Both the position numbers and the translations under genes were made by a program. Under the pieces are notes generated by a model. The model was not told the DNA's origin. It ran no database searches and worked only from the letters and a program-made list of their open reading frames with translations. A stretch of DNA of 36,758 nt from Eubacteriales bacterium (GTDB lineage: Bacteria > Bacillota_A > Clostridia > Christensenellales > Aristaeellaceae): the NCBI GenBank assembly GCA_028692205.1, contig JAQUXV010000003.1, positions 1 to 36,758 on the forward strand. Reading direction: 5' to 3'. Of this stretch, positions 18,270-25,743 are shown in pieces (within the stretch, counting starts at the first letter, position 1; each line of letters opens with the position of its first letter).

Positions 18270-19591
18270 ACAAAACGCTCCTTATGCATCGGGTAGGGCA
18301 ATATGACAGAAGCCACAAATGTGTCATTCTGTGCTTTAAAGCTGCAAAAACCGTCCGCCGTTTTAGCAATCCCCTCAATGTTGCGGATCCCATATCCATG
18401 AATCATTGCATTGTCTTGCTTTGATGTTATCAATCCGTTTGCATTCTGTTTAATGGTTTCATGCGCCATGCTATTTTCACAACGAATGGTAAAAGTATCC
18501 CACACACGGTTAAAATACAAATGAAGGTATCTCCGGCTCTTTATATCGAGTATGCGGTTCACCCCCTCGATAGCGTTATCCAGTAAATTGCCCACAATCG
18601 CACAGAAATCCACCTCACTGATTGGCAAATCGCTTAACGGATATTGTGAAAGGCGGAAATCAATATTGTTTTGCCTGCAAGTTATCAACTTTGCGGTAAG
18701 TAAGGCATCAACAGCGATAGACCCCGTTAAAAAAGCATCGTTATCACCAATTATTTTTTCATATTCGGACAGGTACGCCTTAGCCGCTTCAGAGTTGCCT
18801 TTTGCTACCAACTGCTCAATGGTCTGTAATTGATGCTTAAAATCATGTTGGCGCGCAATCGTATCCTGGTACATTTCTGTTAATGCTTGCTGATGCCGCT
18901 TAGTCAGCTGAGCGTGGTTCAACGCAATCTGGGATTGGTTCTTTTTTTGTACAACGTCAGTCATAATATGGTATAAAAACACAGATAATACTGAGCAGGC
19001 AAACATAGCGCCATATGCGGTAAAAAGATGCCAGTCGGCATGGTGAAGTTGAGTTACCTGGATCGAAAACATCATCTCTATTGCAAGGTAAACGGCGACA
19101 TTTGTCCCAAGAAAATAAAGAAGCGCCGGAAGTGCCAATGGTGAACTCCGCTTTTTCATTTTGTGTGAGAAGATGAAAACCACAAGGAAAAGCGCCAAGT
19201 TGGTTGATAAAACAGATACTACCCGAAGCGAGCCAGGCTGCATAAGCATATCATAGGTAGCTGAAGTAAATGTCAGGCACAACTCCATCATCAAGCCGAC
19301 AACCGCAAGCAGGACCACCTCCTGCGTGAGCGACCATAAGGCTAAAACGTACCACCGTTCCTTGGAAACGACCCGCAGATAGATAAAATAAATAATGACA
19401 CTGACACTGTCCGTAACGCCAATGTCAAAAAACAAGTAAAGGGTATAAAAACCTGAGCAGGCCACAACGCAGGCTGCGTCCGCCACCCTGCTGGGCTTTG
19501 TGATCGGTACGCAGCTTTTGAGAAAATATAAAGAAAGGAACGCCTGAAATATGTTAACGGCAATTTCAAAAACGATCCATCCGGTCGTCAC
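18248..19591 (-). CDS. agrC: AgrC-like GHKL sensor histidine kinase
   Basis: 447 residues; GTG start at 19591 with GAGGAGG 9 nt upstream. About seven membrane helices in the first 215 residues form the peptide sensor. A dimerisation segment follows with the phosphoacceptor histidine in RQHDFKHQL, typical of the HPK10 class. The GHKL ATPase domain has an N-box NLLDNAIEG and a GYGIRNIEG glycine box. It is expected to sense the extracellular cyclic peptide made by the AgrB/AgrD pair and phosphorylate the LytTR regulator encoded just upstream (31 nt gap). Confidence 0.9.
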   Translation of the reverse strand: MTTGWIVFEIAVNIFQAFLSLYFLKSCVPITKPSRVADAACVVACSGFYTLYLFFDIGVTDSVSVIIYFIYLRVVSKERWYVLALWSLTQEVVLLAVVGLMMELCLTFTSATYDMLMQPGSLRVVSVLSTNLALFLVVFIFSHKMKKRSSPLALPALLYFLGTNVAVYLAIEMMFSIQVTQLHHADWHLFTAYGAMFACSVLSVFLYHIMTDVVQKKNQSQIALNHAQLTKRHQQALTEMYQDTIARQHDFKHQLQTIEQLVAKGNSEAAKAYLSEYEKIIGDNDAFLTGSIAVDALLTAKLITCRQNNIDFRLSQYPLSDLPISEVDFCAIVGNLLDNAIEGVNRILDIKSRRYLHLYFNRVWDTFTIRCENSMAHETIKQNANGLITSKQDNAMIHGYGIRNIEGIAKTADGFCSFKAQNDTFVASVILPYPMHKERFVCTTLLK

Positions 19592-19622
19592 AGTACATCG
19601 CCTCCTCGGTACACCCCCACTA

Positions 19623-20345
19623 TCATTTGCCTATATAGTACCAATCATATTGCTTTCGAAGTTCCGCGGCAAAGGTTTGAGAGATTGGGACGCTATCCTG
19701 GTTGGACATTGTCAGGCTTTCTCGCGTAAAACGACGAATATGCTCCAAATTTACAATATAGCTGCGATGGCATTGAACAAAGAGTTGTTGAGGGAGTTGT
19801 GTGGCAAAATCGCGTAAACGGGCACGTACTTCCGGTTTTTCTTCTGAATGTGCTATTGTTAGCCGTACATAGTGCGACTGCATCTCAACATAGAGGATTT
19901 CTGAAAATGGCAAAGCCAGCCGCTGATCTCGGCAGATGACGGAGAGTTTTTCTTGTTGCAGCAATGAAAGCCGACGATAAGCAATATCCATGCACGAAAA
20001 AATATCCTCGTCATGGACGGGCTTCTTTAAATAGCGCAATGCATTGACGCTATAACCTTCGTAAACATAATCTGCGAAATTTGTTACAAATACGATAGCT
20101 ACGGTTTGATCGCGCTGACGTATTCTCTTTGCCAGCGACATTCCATTCAATTCGCAGGGAATTTGTATATCCAAAAATAATAAATCGGCAGATAGTCCGT
20201 TTTCCCAGCGAGTCAGGAATTCTTCGGATGAACTGAAGCATGTGCAGGCAACATCCAAGTTGCCCGATGCTTTTATCCATTTGTCGATAGCGGTGCATAT
20301 CACATCCTGATAATATGGCTCATCCTCACAAATAACGATATGCAT
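19623..20345 (-). CDS. agrA: AgrA-like LytTR response regulator
   Basis: 240 residues from ATG 20345; AAAAGG lies 12 nt upstream, somewhat far. A receiver domain (residues 1-120) has acidic residues E7 and D8, phosphoacceptor D59 in LLFLDIQIP, and K in YLKKPV. The C-terminal LytTR DNA-binding domain includes ILYVEMQSHYVRL and FVQCHRSYIVNLEHIRRF. LytTR regulators bind pairs of short direct repeats upstream of weak promoters. It is first in the minus-strand operon agrA-agrC-agrB and divergent from the agrD-like gene, whose promoter it may activate. Confidence 0.92.
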   Translation of the reverse strand: MHIVICEDEPYYQDVICTAIDKWIKASGNLDVACTCFSSSEEFLTRWENGLSADLLFLDIQIPCELNGMSLAKRIRQRDQTVAIVFVTNFADYVYEGYSVNALRYLKKPVHDEDIFSCMDIAYRRLSLLQQEKLSVICRDQRLALPFSEILYVEMQSHYVRLTIAHSEEKPEVRARLRDFATQLPQQLFVQCHRSYIVNLEHIRRFTRESLTMSNQDSVPISQTFAAELRKQYDWYYIGK

Positions 20346-20391
20346 TACGACATACGACCTTTTTATTGCATTGGACTGTTTAAACATTGTT

Positions 20392-20420
20392 ATGATACAA
20401 GAAGAATATACCAATGTCAA
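20392..20420 (-). promoter_or_regulatory. Promoter of agrA-agrC-agrB operon
   Basis: Minus strand TTGACA (20420-20415), 17 nt, TATCAT (20397-20392), about 47 nt upstream of the regulator start. Near-consensus, so basal expression of the sensor genes is likely. Confidence 0.75.
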
Positions 20421-20421
20421 C

Positions 20422-20443
20422 GATGTTATGGTAAGTTAACATC
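20422..20443. promoter_or_regulatory. Inverted repeat in agrA/agrD divergent region
   Basis: GATGTTA (20422-20428) and TAACATC (20437-20443) form a perfect 7-bp inverted repeat, 8-nt spacer, immediately upstream of the agrA -35. Candidate regulator site. The rest of 20444-20560 shows no gene. Confidence 0.5.
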
Positions 20444-20561
20444 CCACAAACGACGGGCAGAATGAAGGGCCTCTCAAGCGAACGCATTCATTCTTAATTA
20501 TCATTTCACGCCATATCGGACCCATTCGGCGCCATGGGCATTTTAATAAAGTGTCAGGATG

Positions 20562-20567
20562 TATAAT
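20562..20567 (+). promoter_or_regulatory. -10 element of agrD promoter, weak -35
   Basis: TATAAT at 20562-20567, about 36 nt upstream of the agrD-like start. At the 17-nt position (20539-20544) only CATTTT is found, so the promoter likely needs an activator such as the LytTR protein. Confidence 0.55.
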
Positions 20568-20602
20568 TCAGCCAACAGGTAGAAATGAAGGAGGAATAAT
20601 GG

Positions 20603-20731
20603 ATGAAACTCTTATCCGCCGTCAGCCGCTGGATCTATCGATACGGGGTTCGTTGCGCAGGTCTCCCAAGCATACACGGCTTATTCGAATCACCCGTTCC
20701 TGCAAAGCTTCGTGATACGATCCATAAATAG
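20603..20731 (+). CDS. agrD: AgrD-like cyclic autoinducer propeptide
   Basis: 42 codons. The second of two nearby ATGs (20603) has AAGGAGG at the ideal 8 nt; the first (20599) is 4 nt away and reads an unrelated frame. The peptide has an amphipathic N-terminus (MKLLSAVSRWIYRYG), a single cysteine at residue 18, a short core CAGLPSIHGLF, and the AgrD C-terminal recognition segment ESPVPAKLRD, which matches the VP.EL pattern of known AgrD (VEVPKEL in S. aureus). AgrB is expected to cut near L27 or F28 and join that carboxyl to C18. Divergent from agrA, and 87 nt upstream of the secreted 142-residue protein, probably in the same transcript. Confidence 0.82.
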   Translation: MKLLSAVSRWIYRYGVRCAGLPSIHGLFESPVPAKLRDTIHK

Positions 20732-20818
20732 CCGTTCATCGAAATGCCCCTATATCCGTATTGAGGTGGAACGATCCCAATAGATCTGAAAAGATAAAAT
20801 AAAAGGAGGAAACCAGCC

Positions 20819-21247
20819 ATGAAGAAACTGTCCTGTATCCTTGTTATCGTCCTAGTGCTTATGAGCCTTGTCATTGCCACTGCTTGCGCGGCGGACGACA
20901 CGACGAATTACCAATTCTCATTCACTGCCGGTTCGGCCAACGGCACCAGTTCCGATTTCGGTTTCTCCGGAAATTACAAGAAAAAGCTGTCAACAAAAAC
21001 GTACATTGAAGTACGTCACTCCGTTACACAGAGTGCTGCCGGTTATACCAATCTGATTGCCGCAGATAGGCAGGGTGGCAACTATATCGGTTCGAAGTGG
21101 ATGGCCTCCAACAGTGTTTATTACAGCACCAACGGTGGGTGTGTGCAAAATGCGTATTACGCGCCTTGCGGCCGCGGCAACACAAGGTATGCTGATAATT
21201 ACGGACTAACCTCGGTTACAATCGCAGGGCAGTTCCGGGTTCATTAA
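20819..21247 (+). CDS. Secreted 142-residue protein of unknown family
   Basis: Start ATG with AAAGGAGG 10 nt upstream. A clear signal peptide (MKKLSCILVIVLVLMSL...) ends near TACA before ADDTTNY, with signal peptidase I-type residues. The mature 115-120 residues are rich in Ser, Thr, Gly, Asn and Tyr, contain two cysteines late in the chain (GGCVQ and APCGR, possible disulfide), and are poor in charge, suggesting a small beta-sheet protein. I do not recognise the family. Position directly after agrD and before a membrane/ABC operon is like that of secreted bacteriocins such as the lactococcin 972 group, but no sequence match is claimed. It is the likely product controlled by the peptide signal. 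Confidence 0.75.
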   Translation: MKKLSCILVIVLVLMSLVIATACAADDTTNYQFSFTAGSANGTSSDFGFSGNYKKKLSTKTYIEVRHSVTQSAAGYTNLIAADRQGGNYIGSKWMASNSVYYSTNGGCVQNAYYAPCGRGNTRYADNYGLTSVTIAGQFRVH

Positions 21248-21317
21248 CCGCAAAGGCTCCCTCATCGCCATTCAAGGGTTCAGCATCAACACCTGACGAC
21301 GAAAAAAATATGCGATT

Positions 21318-21351
21318 TAGCCGAGATGGTTCATATTTCCATCCTCGGCTA
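21318..21351 (+). terminator. Hairpin after the secreted-protein gene
   Basis: TAGCCGAGATGG (21318-21329) pairs with CCATCCTCGGCTA (21339-21351) with one bulge. Only a poor T run follows, so it may be a partial terminator that sets the ratio of the secreted protein to the transporter genes. Confidence 0.55.
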
Positions 21352-21413
21352 GTCGTGCCTTTGCTTTACGGTTCGCCGCGCATAAGACATATGTACGTTC
21401 GAGGAGGCTGCCC

Positions 21414-22520
21414 ATGAAAAAGCATGCTTTATCCATCCTTGTGGTGCTCATCTCTTTGCTGTGTTGTCCGGTGCAGGCTGAGAGCTTCTATTCCATTCAA
21501 ACGCTCCGGCAGCAAGCGGCCGAAGGTTGGCACCAGACGTATGAAGCCTACGGCAGGGAAATTGCCGTAGATGTGGATATTATCGTTCCGAATGTATCGG
21601 TACTCCCCGTATACACCATGTGTTTCGCTGCTTCGGATGTCCCGCAGGCAAAGGAAACGACCACGCTCGTGGCGCAGGGACGCGTGGAAGATAATGTCGT
21701 TTGGTTCAACACCCCCTATTTCCCCGAGCCCGAACCCGGTCGCGTAGACAAATTACCATATGCGGTATTCGCTTCCCCAAAAGAAATGGACAGAGCCTAC
21801 GCCCCCGGCAACGATCTGACCCTGAGCCAAGCCATTGCCCTGGTTCGTGATTCGCTTGCAACGTTCGGGTATCAACCGGATGACTTCGCGCTTGATAATC
21901 CGTATCGGCTGAGCACTTTTCATTTTGTAGATGCGAAAACACAGGAAACGATAGATCCCGGAGAGTACTATCTGTATTTCTATCAGCAGGTGGATGAAAT
22001 CCCCTTGCTGTGCCATGCCGGAATGGCTTTCCAAAAGCGCGATAGCCGCTACTATTCGCCAGGCATGACTGCCAACGTTGTCGCAAGTGATGCGCTCAAT
22101 GTGGTTGTGGAGATGCTTAAGCCGGAGCAGGAAATTGCCGCGGACATCCCGCTATGCCCGCTGGGCACCGTCATGAACGCTCTGGAAGCGGAAATCCAAA
22201 ACGGACATATTCGCAAGGTGTTTCAGTTGCAGTTGGGCTTCGTGCTTTATGATGATCCCGATTATACCGCGCCTAAAACATTCGCAGGGCATTACTACGC
22301 AGTACCGGCGTGGCAGCTGAATTGCCTGTATGAAAGCGATGCCGAAAAGGACATTCCAAACAGTGAAGACGAGGATGTATTCGAAGCGGACAGCTTAGCT
22401 TACGCAACCATCGTGATAAACGCGCAGACCGGGGAAATGCTCGACTATCTGCGTACCGACAAGGATCGCGCCGCCTATCCCGGTTTTCTGACCTGGGACG
22501 ACGCGGGAGGTAAGCAATGA
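21414..22520 (+). CDS. Secreted protein of unknown function, 368 residues
   Basis: ATG with GAGGAGG 6 nt upstream. An N-terminal signal peptide (KKHALSILVVLISLLCC then PVQA before ES) is clear; the cysteines do not make a standard lipobox. The mature chain is acidic and alternates beta-like strands and helices, with YPF/YYLYFYQQVDEIPLL and a late ATIVINAQTGEMLDYLR segment that recalls PepSY/YcdB-type domains ending in a residue-from-calculated-scores strand. Family not recognised with confidence. Its stop overlaps the next start (ATGA), so it is made together with the two membrane proteins and ABC ATPase and may be an extracellular partner of that transporter. Confidence 0.75.
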   Translation: MKKHALSILVVLISLLCCPVQAESFYSIQTLRQQAAEGWHQTYEAYGREIAVDVDIIVPNVSVLPVYTMCFAASDVPQAKETTTLVAQGRVEDNVVWFNTPYFPEPEPGRVDKLPYAVFASPKEMDRAYAPGNDLTLSQAIALVRDSLATFGYQPDDFALDNPYRLSTFHFVDAKTQETIDPGEYYLYFYQQVDEIPLLCHAGMAFQKRDSRYYSPGMTANVVASDALNVVVEMLKPEQEIAADIPLCPLGTVMNALEAEIQNGHIRKVFQLQLGFVLYDDPDYTAPKTFAGHYYAVPAWQLNCLYESDAEKDIPNSEDEDVFEADSLAYATIVINAQTGEMLDYLRTDKDRAAYPGFLTWDDAGGKQ

Positions 22521-23317
22521 AGGCCGAACTGAAGCGGGCAATCTTCTCTCCACAGTTTCTGCTTGCTTTTCTCGTTTTATTTCTCGCTTTTCAGGGTTAT
22601 GCGCTTCCAGCCTACTATTCGGAATGGCTTGCGCCGGATCACTTACCCCTTGAGTATCGGGAGAGCGCATTACAGCTTACGCTGGGAGGTATCTTTTTCG
22701 GCGGTGTAATCTTGCTGATTCCGTTTTGCTCCGCATTAACCTGCTCACCGGCCCAAGTGGATGATCTTCGTTCGAGCGAACTGGAGTGGAGCTTCATCCG
22801 GTCGTCAAGAAAAATATATGCGCTTCGAAAATGTACCTGTGCATTCATCGCCGGCGCCTTAGCCACAGGCGGAGCTTTTCTGATCCATGCTTGCCTCTGG
22901 CATATACTGGCGCTTCCCTATGATCCGGTACATTACCCAAGCCACGAAATTGGTTTCTGGGAAGAAAGCTTTTTTTCTACGTGGTCAACCGTCTCCCATG
23001 CGTTACCGATCCTCGTGGAAATCGGTCTGGGCATCGCGTTTTCAGGCGGCATCTGGGCGATCGTCGCAATGGCGACGGCGCTGTGGGTACCCGATAAAAT
23101 CCTGGTTCTCGTCATCCCGACCGTTCTTTTCAAACTTTGGAGTGCTAATTTAACATACTATCTGTTCGGTTTTCGCTTGCCGTCTCCTGATACGCTTTTT
23201 AATGATGCGCAAACGATCAATGGGGATGTTAACTGCCTCGTTTGTTATGTCGTGCTGCTGGCTGCGGCCATCCTTCTCTATTGGGGCGGGCTGAAACGGA
23301 GGATATGCCATGCGTAA
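22517..23317 (+). CDS. ABC transporter-associated polytopic membrane protein 1
   Basis: 266 residues with about six hydrophobic segments (for example FLLAFLVLFLAFQGYALPAYY and LGGIFFGGVILLIPF). The start is in an ATGA overlap. It resembles ABC-2 type export permeases in size and layout but lacks a motif I can name. Overlaps the next membrane gene by 8 nt. Together they probably form the membrane part of an ABC exporter powered by the ATPase at 24167. Confidence 0.75.
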   Translation: MKAELKRAIFSPQFLLAFLVLFLAFQGYALPAYYSEWLAPDHLPLEYRESALQLTLGGIFFGGVILLIPFCSALTCSPAQVDDLRSSELEWSFIRSSRKIYALRKCTCAFIAGALATGGAFLIHACLWHILALPYDPVHYPSHEIGFWEESFFSTWSTVSHALPILVEIGLGIAFSGGIWAIVAMATALWVPDKILVLVIPTVLFKLWSANLTYYLFGFRLPSPDTLFNDAQTINGDVNCLVCYVVLLAAAILLYWGGLKRRICHA

Positions 23318-24170
23318 AAAGCATCCTCTCCTATTCATCCTCCGTGGTCAGATGGTGGATTGGTTTTATTCTCTAAGAACGTGGATCGCAGTGTTGGTGA
23401 TTTTGGCGATCACCTATATGAACGCGCGCAGCTTCAACTACTGGCTTGCCAATTCAGGACTCTACGCCCACCCCGGCGAGAGCATTTTCTATTTTCTTTC
23501 GTCGGGTTTTGGGAACATTGCCATGACAAGCGCCATGTTCCTGGTTATGATGGCTGAAATACCGCGCCCCGCGGCATGGCAAAACCCGATGCTAATGCGA
23601 GGGAGCCGTACAACATGGCTGTTTGCTCAAATCATGTTCTGTTTTGTTGTTACGCTATTGATGATCCTGTTGATGCTGCTCTCAACATTCTTCCTGACAT
23701 TACCCAATATAACTCCCGGAACAGGTTGGAGTGATGCTGAACGAATCGCTGCCGACGCTAATGCCGCTAATCAGGTACAGCTGATATACCCGTATATACG
23801 AATCTTGTCTCCGTTTATCGCAAATTTATATGCAGTTGCCGTACTTTTCGCCTTTTGGGTAACAATGACGCTGGTCATCCTCCTGTGTACACTATGCGGC
23901 AAGCCGGGGCTCGGGGTTATTCTCTATGCTTCTCTGTTGTCGCTGAGTGTGACGGTGATGTGGGAGATGCTGCCGAGTTGGCTGAGATGGATGCCGACCA
24001 ATTTCGCTACGATAACCTCTATCGCAAGCCGGTTTGAAGGGAACGAGTTGACCGCTGTACAGTACACGCTCGTTGCCTACGTGCTGCTTGATGCACTGCT
24101 GGTGCTTGCAATGCTATGGCGCATAAAGGCCATGGATCTATATTTCAAAGAAAGGAATGATCGCTATTGA
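23310..24170 (+). CDS. ABC transporter-associated polytopic membrane protein 2
   Basis: 286 residues, about six hydrophobic segments, start ATG with GGAGG 7-8 nt upstream. The N-terminus (FILRGQMVDWFYSLRTW) has the amphipathic entrance helix seen before the first membrane helix of ABC-2 permeases. Second permease subunit of the same exporter by overlap with both neighbours. Confidence 0.75.
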   Translation: MRKKHPLLFILRGQMVDWFYSLRTWIAVLVILAITYMNARSFNYWLANSGLYAHPGESIFYFLSSGFGNIAMTSAMFLVMMAEIPRPAAWQNPMLMRGSRTTWLFAQIMFCFVVTLLMILLMLLSTFFLTLPNITPGTGWSDAERIAADANAANQVQLIYPYIRILSPFIANLYAVAVLFAFWVTMTLVILLCTLCGKPGLGVILYASLLSLSVTVMWEMLPSWLRWMPTNFATITSIASRFEGNELTAVQYTLVAYVLLDALLVLAMLWRIKAMDLYFKERNDRY

Positions 24171-24805
24171 TTTGCCTTCATGAACTGACGAAACGGTATG
24201 AAAAGCAATCCGTGCTGGAATCGATCAGCGTTGACTTTGAAGGTTCCTACGTCTATGGCCTAGTCGGCCCCAACGGCTGCGGAAAAACCACCCTCATGCG
24301 CTGCATCTGCGGTTTTATCCATCCGACGTGCGGCAGCGTAACCGTACTTGGTAAAACTATCGGCAAAGATGTGGACTTTGCTCCTTCCACGGGGATCATT
24401 ATAGAAACACCAGGGTTTTTACCCCATTACAGCTCACGGCGCAATCTCGCCCTGCTTGCAGGCATATCGGGGAAAGCAGACAAAGCGCGTGTTGACGAGG
24501 TTATTCGTATGGTTGGTCTTGAGCCGGAGAATAAGAAACCCGTCGGTAAATATTCGCTGGGCATGTGTCAGCGTCTCGGCATTGCCCAGGCGATTATGGA
24601 GGATCCGTCGATCCTGATACTCGACGAGCCGTTCAACGGTTTGGACAAGCAGGGTGTCGCCAATATTCACGCGCTGTTACAAAGCCTTAAGGCAAAGGGA
24701 AAGTGCATTCTGCTGGCAAGCCACAGTGCCGCCGATATTGCACAAGCATGTGATATCGTGTATGAAATCCGCAACGGGCAATTACAGGAACGATTAATGT
24801 GTTAG
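24167..24805 (+). CDS. ABC exporter ATP-binding protein
   Basis: 212 residues; TTG start overlaps the previous stop (TTGA) with AAAGGA about 10 nt upstream; no ATG is in frame nearby. Walker A GPNGCGKT at 34-41, signature YSLGMCQRLGIAQA, Walker B ILILDEPFNGLD and a LASHS switch region. It energises the two membrane proteins. The single-domain ATPase with two unlike permeases is typical of exporters for peptides or self-protection (bacteriocin immunity), which fits the upstream agr and secreted-protein genes. Confidence 0.9.
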   Translation: MICLHELTKRYEKQSVLESISVDFEGSYVYGLVGPNGCGKTTLMRCICGFIHPTCGSVTVLGKTIGKDVDFAPSTGIIIETPGFLPHYSSRRNLALLAGISGKADKARVDEVIRMVGLEPENKKPVGKYSLGMCQRLGIAQAIMEDPSILILDEPFNGLDKQGVANIHALLQSLKAKGKCILLASHSAADIAQACDIVYEIRNGQLQERLMC

Positions 24806-24839
24806 CACGCTAAGAAGAAGTTGTGTTTTGCCAACCGTT

Positions 24840-25156
24840 CTAAAGTGCAAGGCAAAGCTCTCCAAGGGCGATGAAAGGCGGTACAGGGCGACGGCGGCTG
24901 GAATACGCCCGATATGGTCAAGAAGCGGTACGCGCATATTCTGGATGAGGATCGCAAGAACCTTGCCTCAGAAATGGAAGCAAGTTTCTATCGGGAGGGC
25001 GGCATGAGCGCAAATCAGACGCCTGTCCGTAATCCCGCTCCTGTGCAAGCGGCGCCGCCCATTGTCGATGCCAGCGCGCTGGCGGCGCTTCTGGCCAAGG
25101 ACACATCCTTGCTCGCCAAAGTTCTCCAGTCCGTCCAGTTTGCTAATCATCCTTAA
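24840..25156 (+). pseudogene. Tyrosine recombinase C-terminal remnant, frameshifted
   Basis: From 24840 the frame reads LKCKAKLSKGDE, then a one-base loss near 24872-24875 moves to the frame KAVQGDGGWNTPDMVKKRYAHILDEDR, a characteristic end of clostridial phage/ICE integrases (KAVQGDxGH, catalytic-Tyr region YxHILDEDR), followed by a proline/alanine-rich tail to TAA at 25154. The active-site tyrosine of RYAHIL is present but the catalytic Arg/His/Arg half is gone. An internal ATG at 24914 would give an 80-residue fragment with no function expected. Confidence 0.72.
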
Positions 25157-25365
25157 GTTTATTAGCAGATTCAGAGCGGGAGAAAAACATCGTATTAGCA
25201 AATGTTCCCCAAAGACGACCGAAATGGCCCCGAAACCGCACGGTTTATGAACAGATTTTCTGCTAATCAATAAAATTCGGGAATGCCCGCCTTTATGAGC
25301 AAACTGCTAATACGCGAAAACGAGGTCATTTTATTAACAGATTTGATGAGAAAGTGAGTAAGAAC

Positions 25366-25400
25366 AAAAAACCGGAAACCGTTGAATTATAACGGTTTCC
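25366..25400 (-). terminator. Terminator downstream of tRNA fragment
   Basis: GGAAACCGTT (25400-25391 on the minus strand) pairs with AACGGTTTCC (25383-25374), 7-nt loop, then GGTTTTTT to 25366. It lies 11 nt past the tRNA CCA end. Confidence 0.8.
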
Positions 25401-25411
25401 AGCCTTGAAAG

Positions 25412-25460
25412 TGGCGTTCCCGTCGGGATTCGAACCCGAGGCCTTCCGCTTAGGAGTTTA
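25412..25460 (-). tRNA. tRNA 3' fragment (Arg-CCU-like), att site
   Basis: The minus strand reads CTCCTAAG (anticodon-loop like, CCT), a variable region, T arm TCGGG-TTCGAAT-CCCGA, then CGGGAACG and CCA ending at 25412. The expected 5' half (acceptor GTTCCCG and D arm) is absent: sequence beyond 25460 is unrelated AT-rich DNA. It is a non-functional 3' end of a tRNA gene, as left by integration of a mobile element into the 3' end of the tRNA. Isotype is a guess from the anticodon loop. Confidence 0.75.
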
Positions 25461-25667
25461 ATATATTCGCAGGCTGATGATGCGCTCAAATGTCATACAG
25501 TGCATGGAAGTCCCATCATACAAAGAAAAGCAAGCGAAGCAAATTTCCATAGATAACCTTCTGTACCTCCTCGTGCTATTGAGAAAACGCTGAGATATTA
25601 GCAAAGTATTAGCACAAGAGGTCGGCGAACAATGATAGTTCGCTTTTCAAGACTTGAACATTGTACG

Positions 25668-25717
25668 CCAAACGAGCCATCTGCATTTCGTATGCGGGTG
25701 GCTCGTTTGGTGTTTTT
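25668..25717 (+). terminator. Strong hairpin and T run upstream of parA
   Basis: CCAAACGAGCCA (25668-25679) pairs perfectly with TGGCTCGTTTGG (25699-25710), with an inner GCAT/ATGC pairing, then TTTTTT. It precedes the parA start by 27 nt, so it either shields the module from upstream transcription or acts as a leader attenuator. Confidence 0.75.
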
Positions 25718-25743
25718 TATTTTGTATGGAGGCGAAAGATGAA

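Larger units (their letters stand above)
25141..25614. repeat. Seven ATTAGCA heptamers around an att-like site
   Basis: ATTAGCA or its complement TGCTAAT occurs exactly at 25141, 25161, 25194, 25261, 25305, 25597 and 25608, with a near copy ATTAACA at 25332. They lie on both sides of the tRNA fragment and next to the integrase remnant, the arrangement of integrase arm-type binding sites. The rest of 25462-25653 shows no gene. Confidence 0.6.

Noticed and set aside
20599..20715. Short frame from the first ATG upstream of agrD
   Set aside because: Only 4 nt from the ribosome binding site and its product shows no AgrD or other features; the second ATG, 8 nt away, gives a peptide with cysteine and VPxKL.
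25412..25486. Complete tRNA gene on the minus strand
   Set aside because: The T arm and CCA end are present but the 5' acceptor strand and D arm do not follow upstream; only the 3' part exists.
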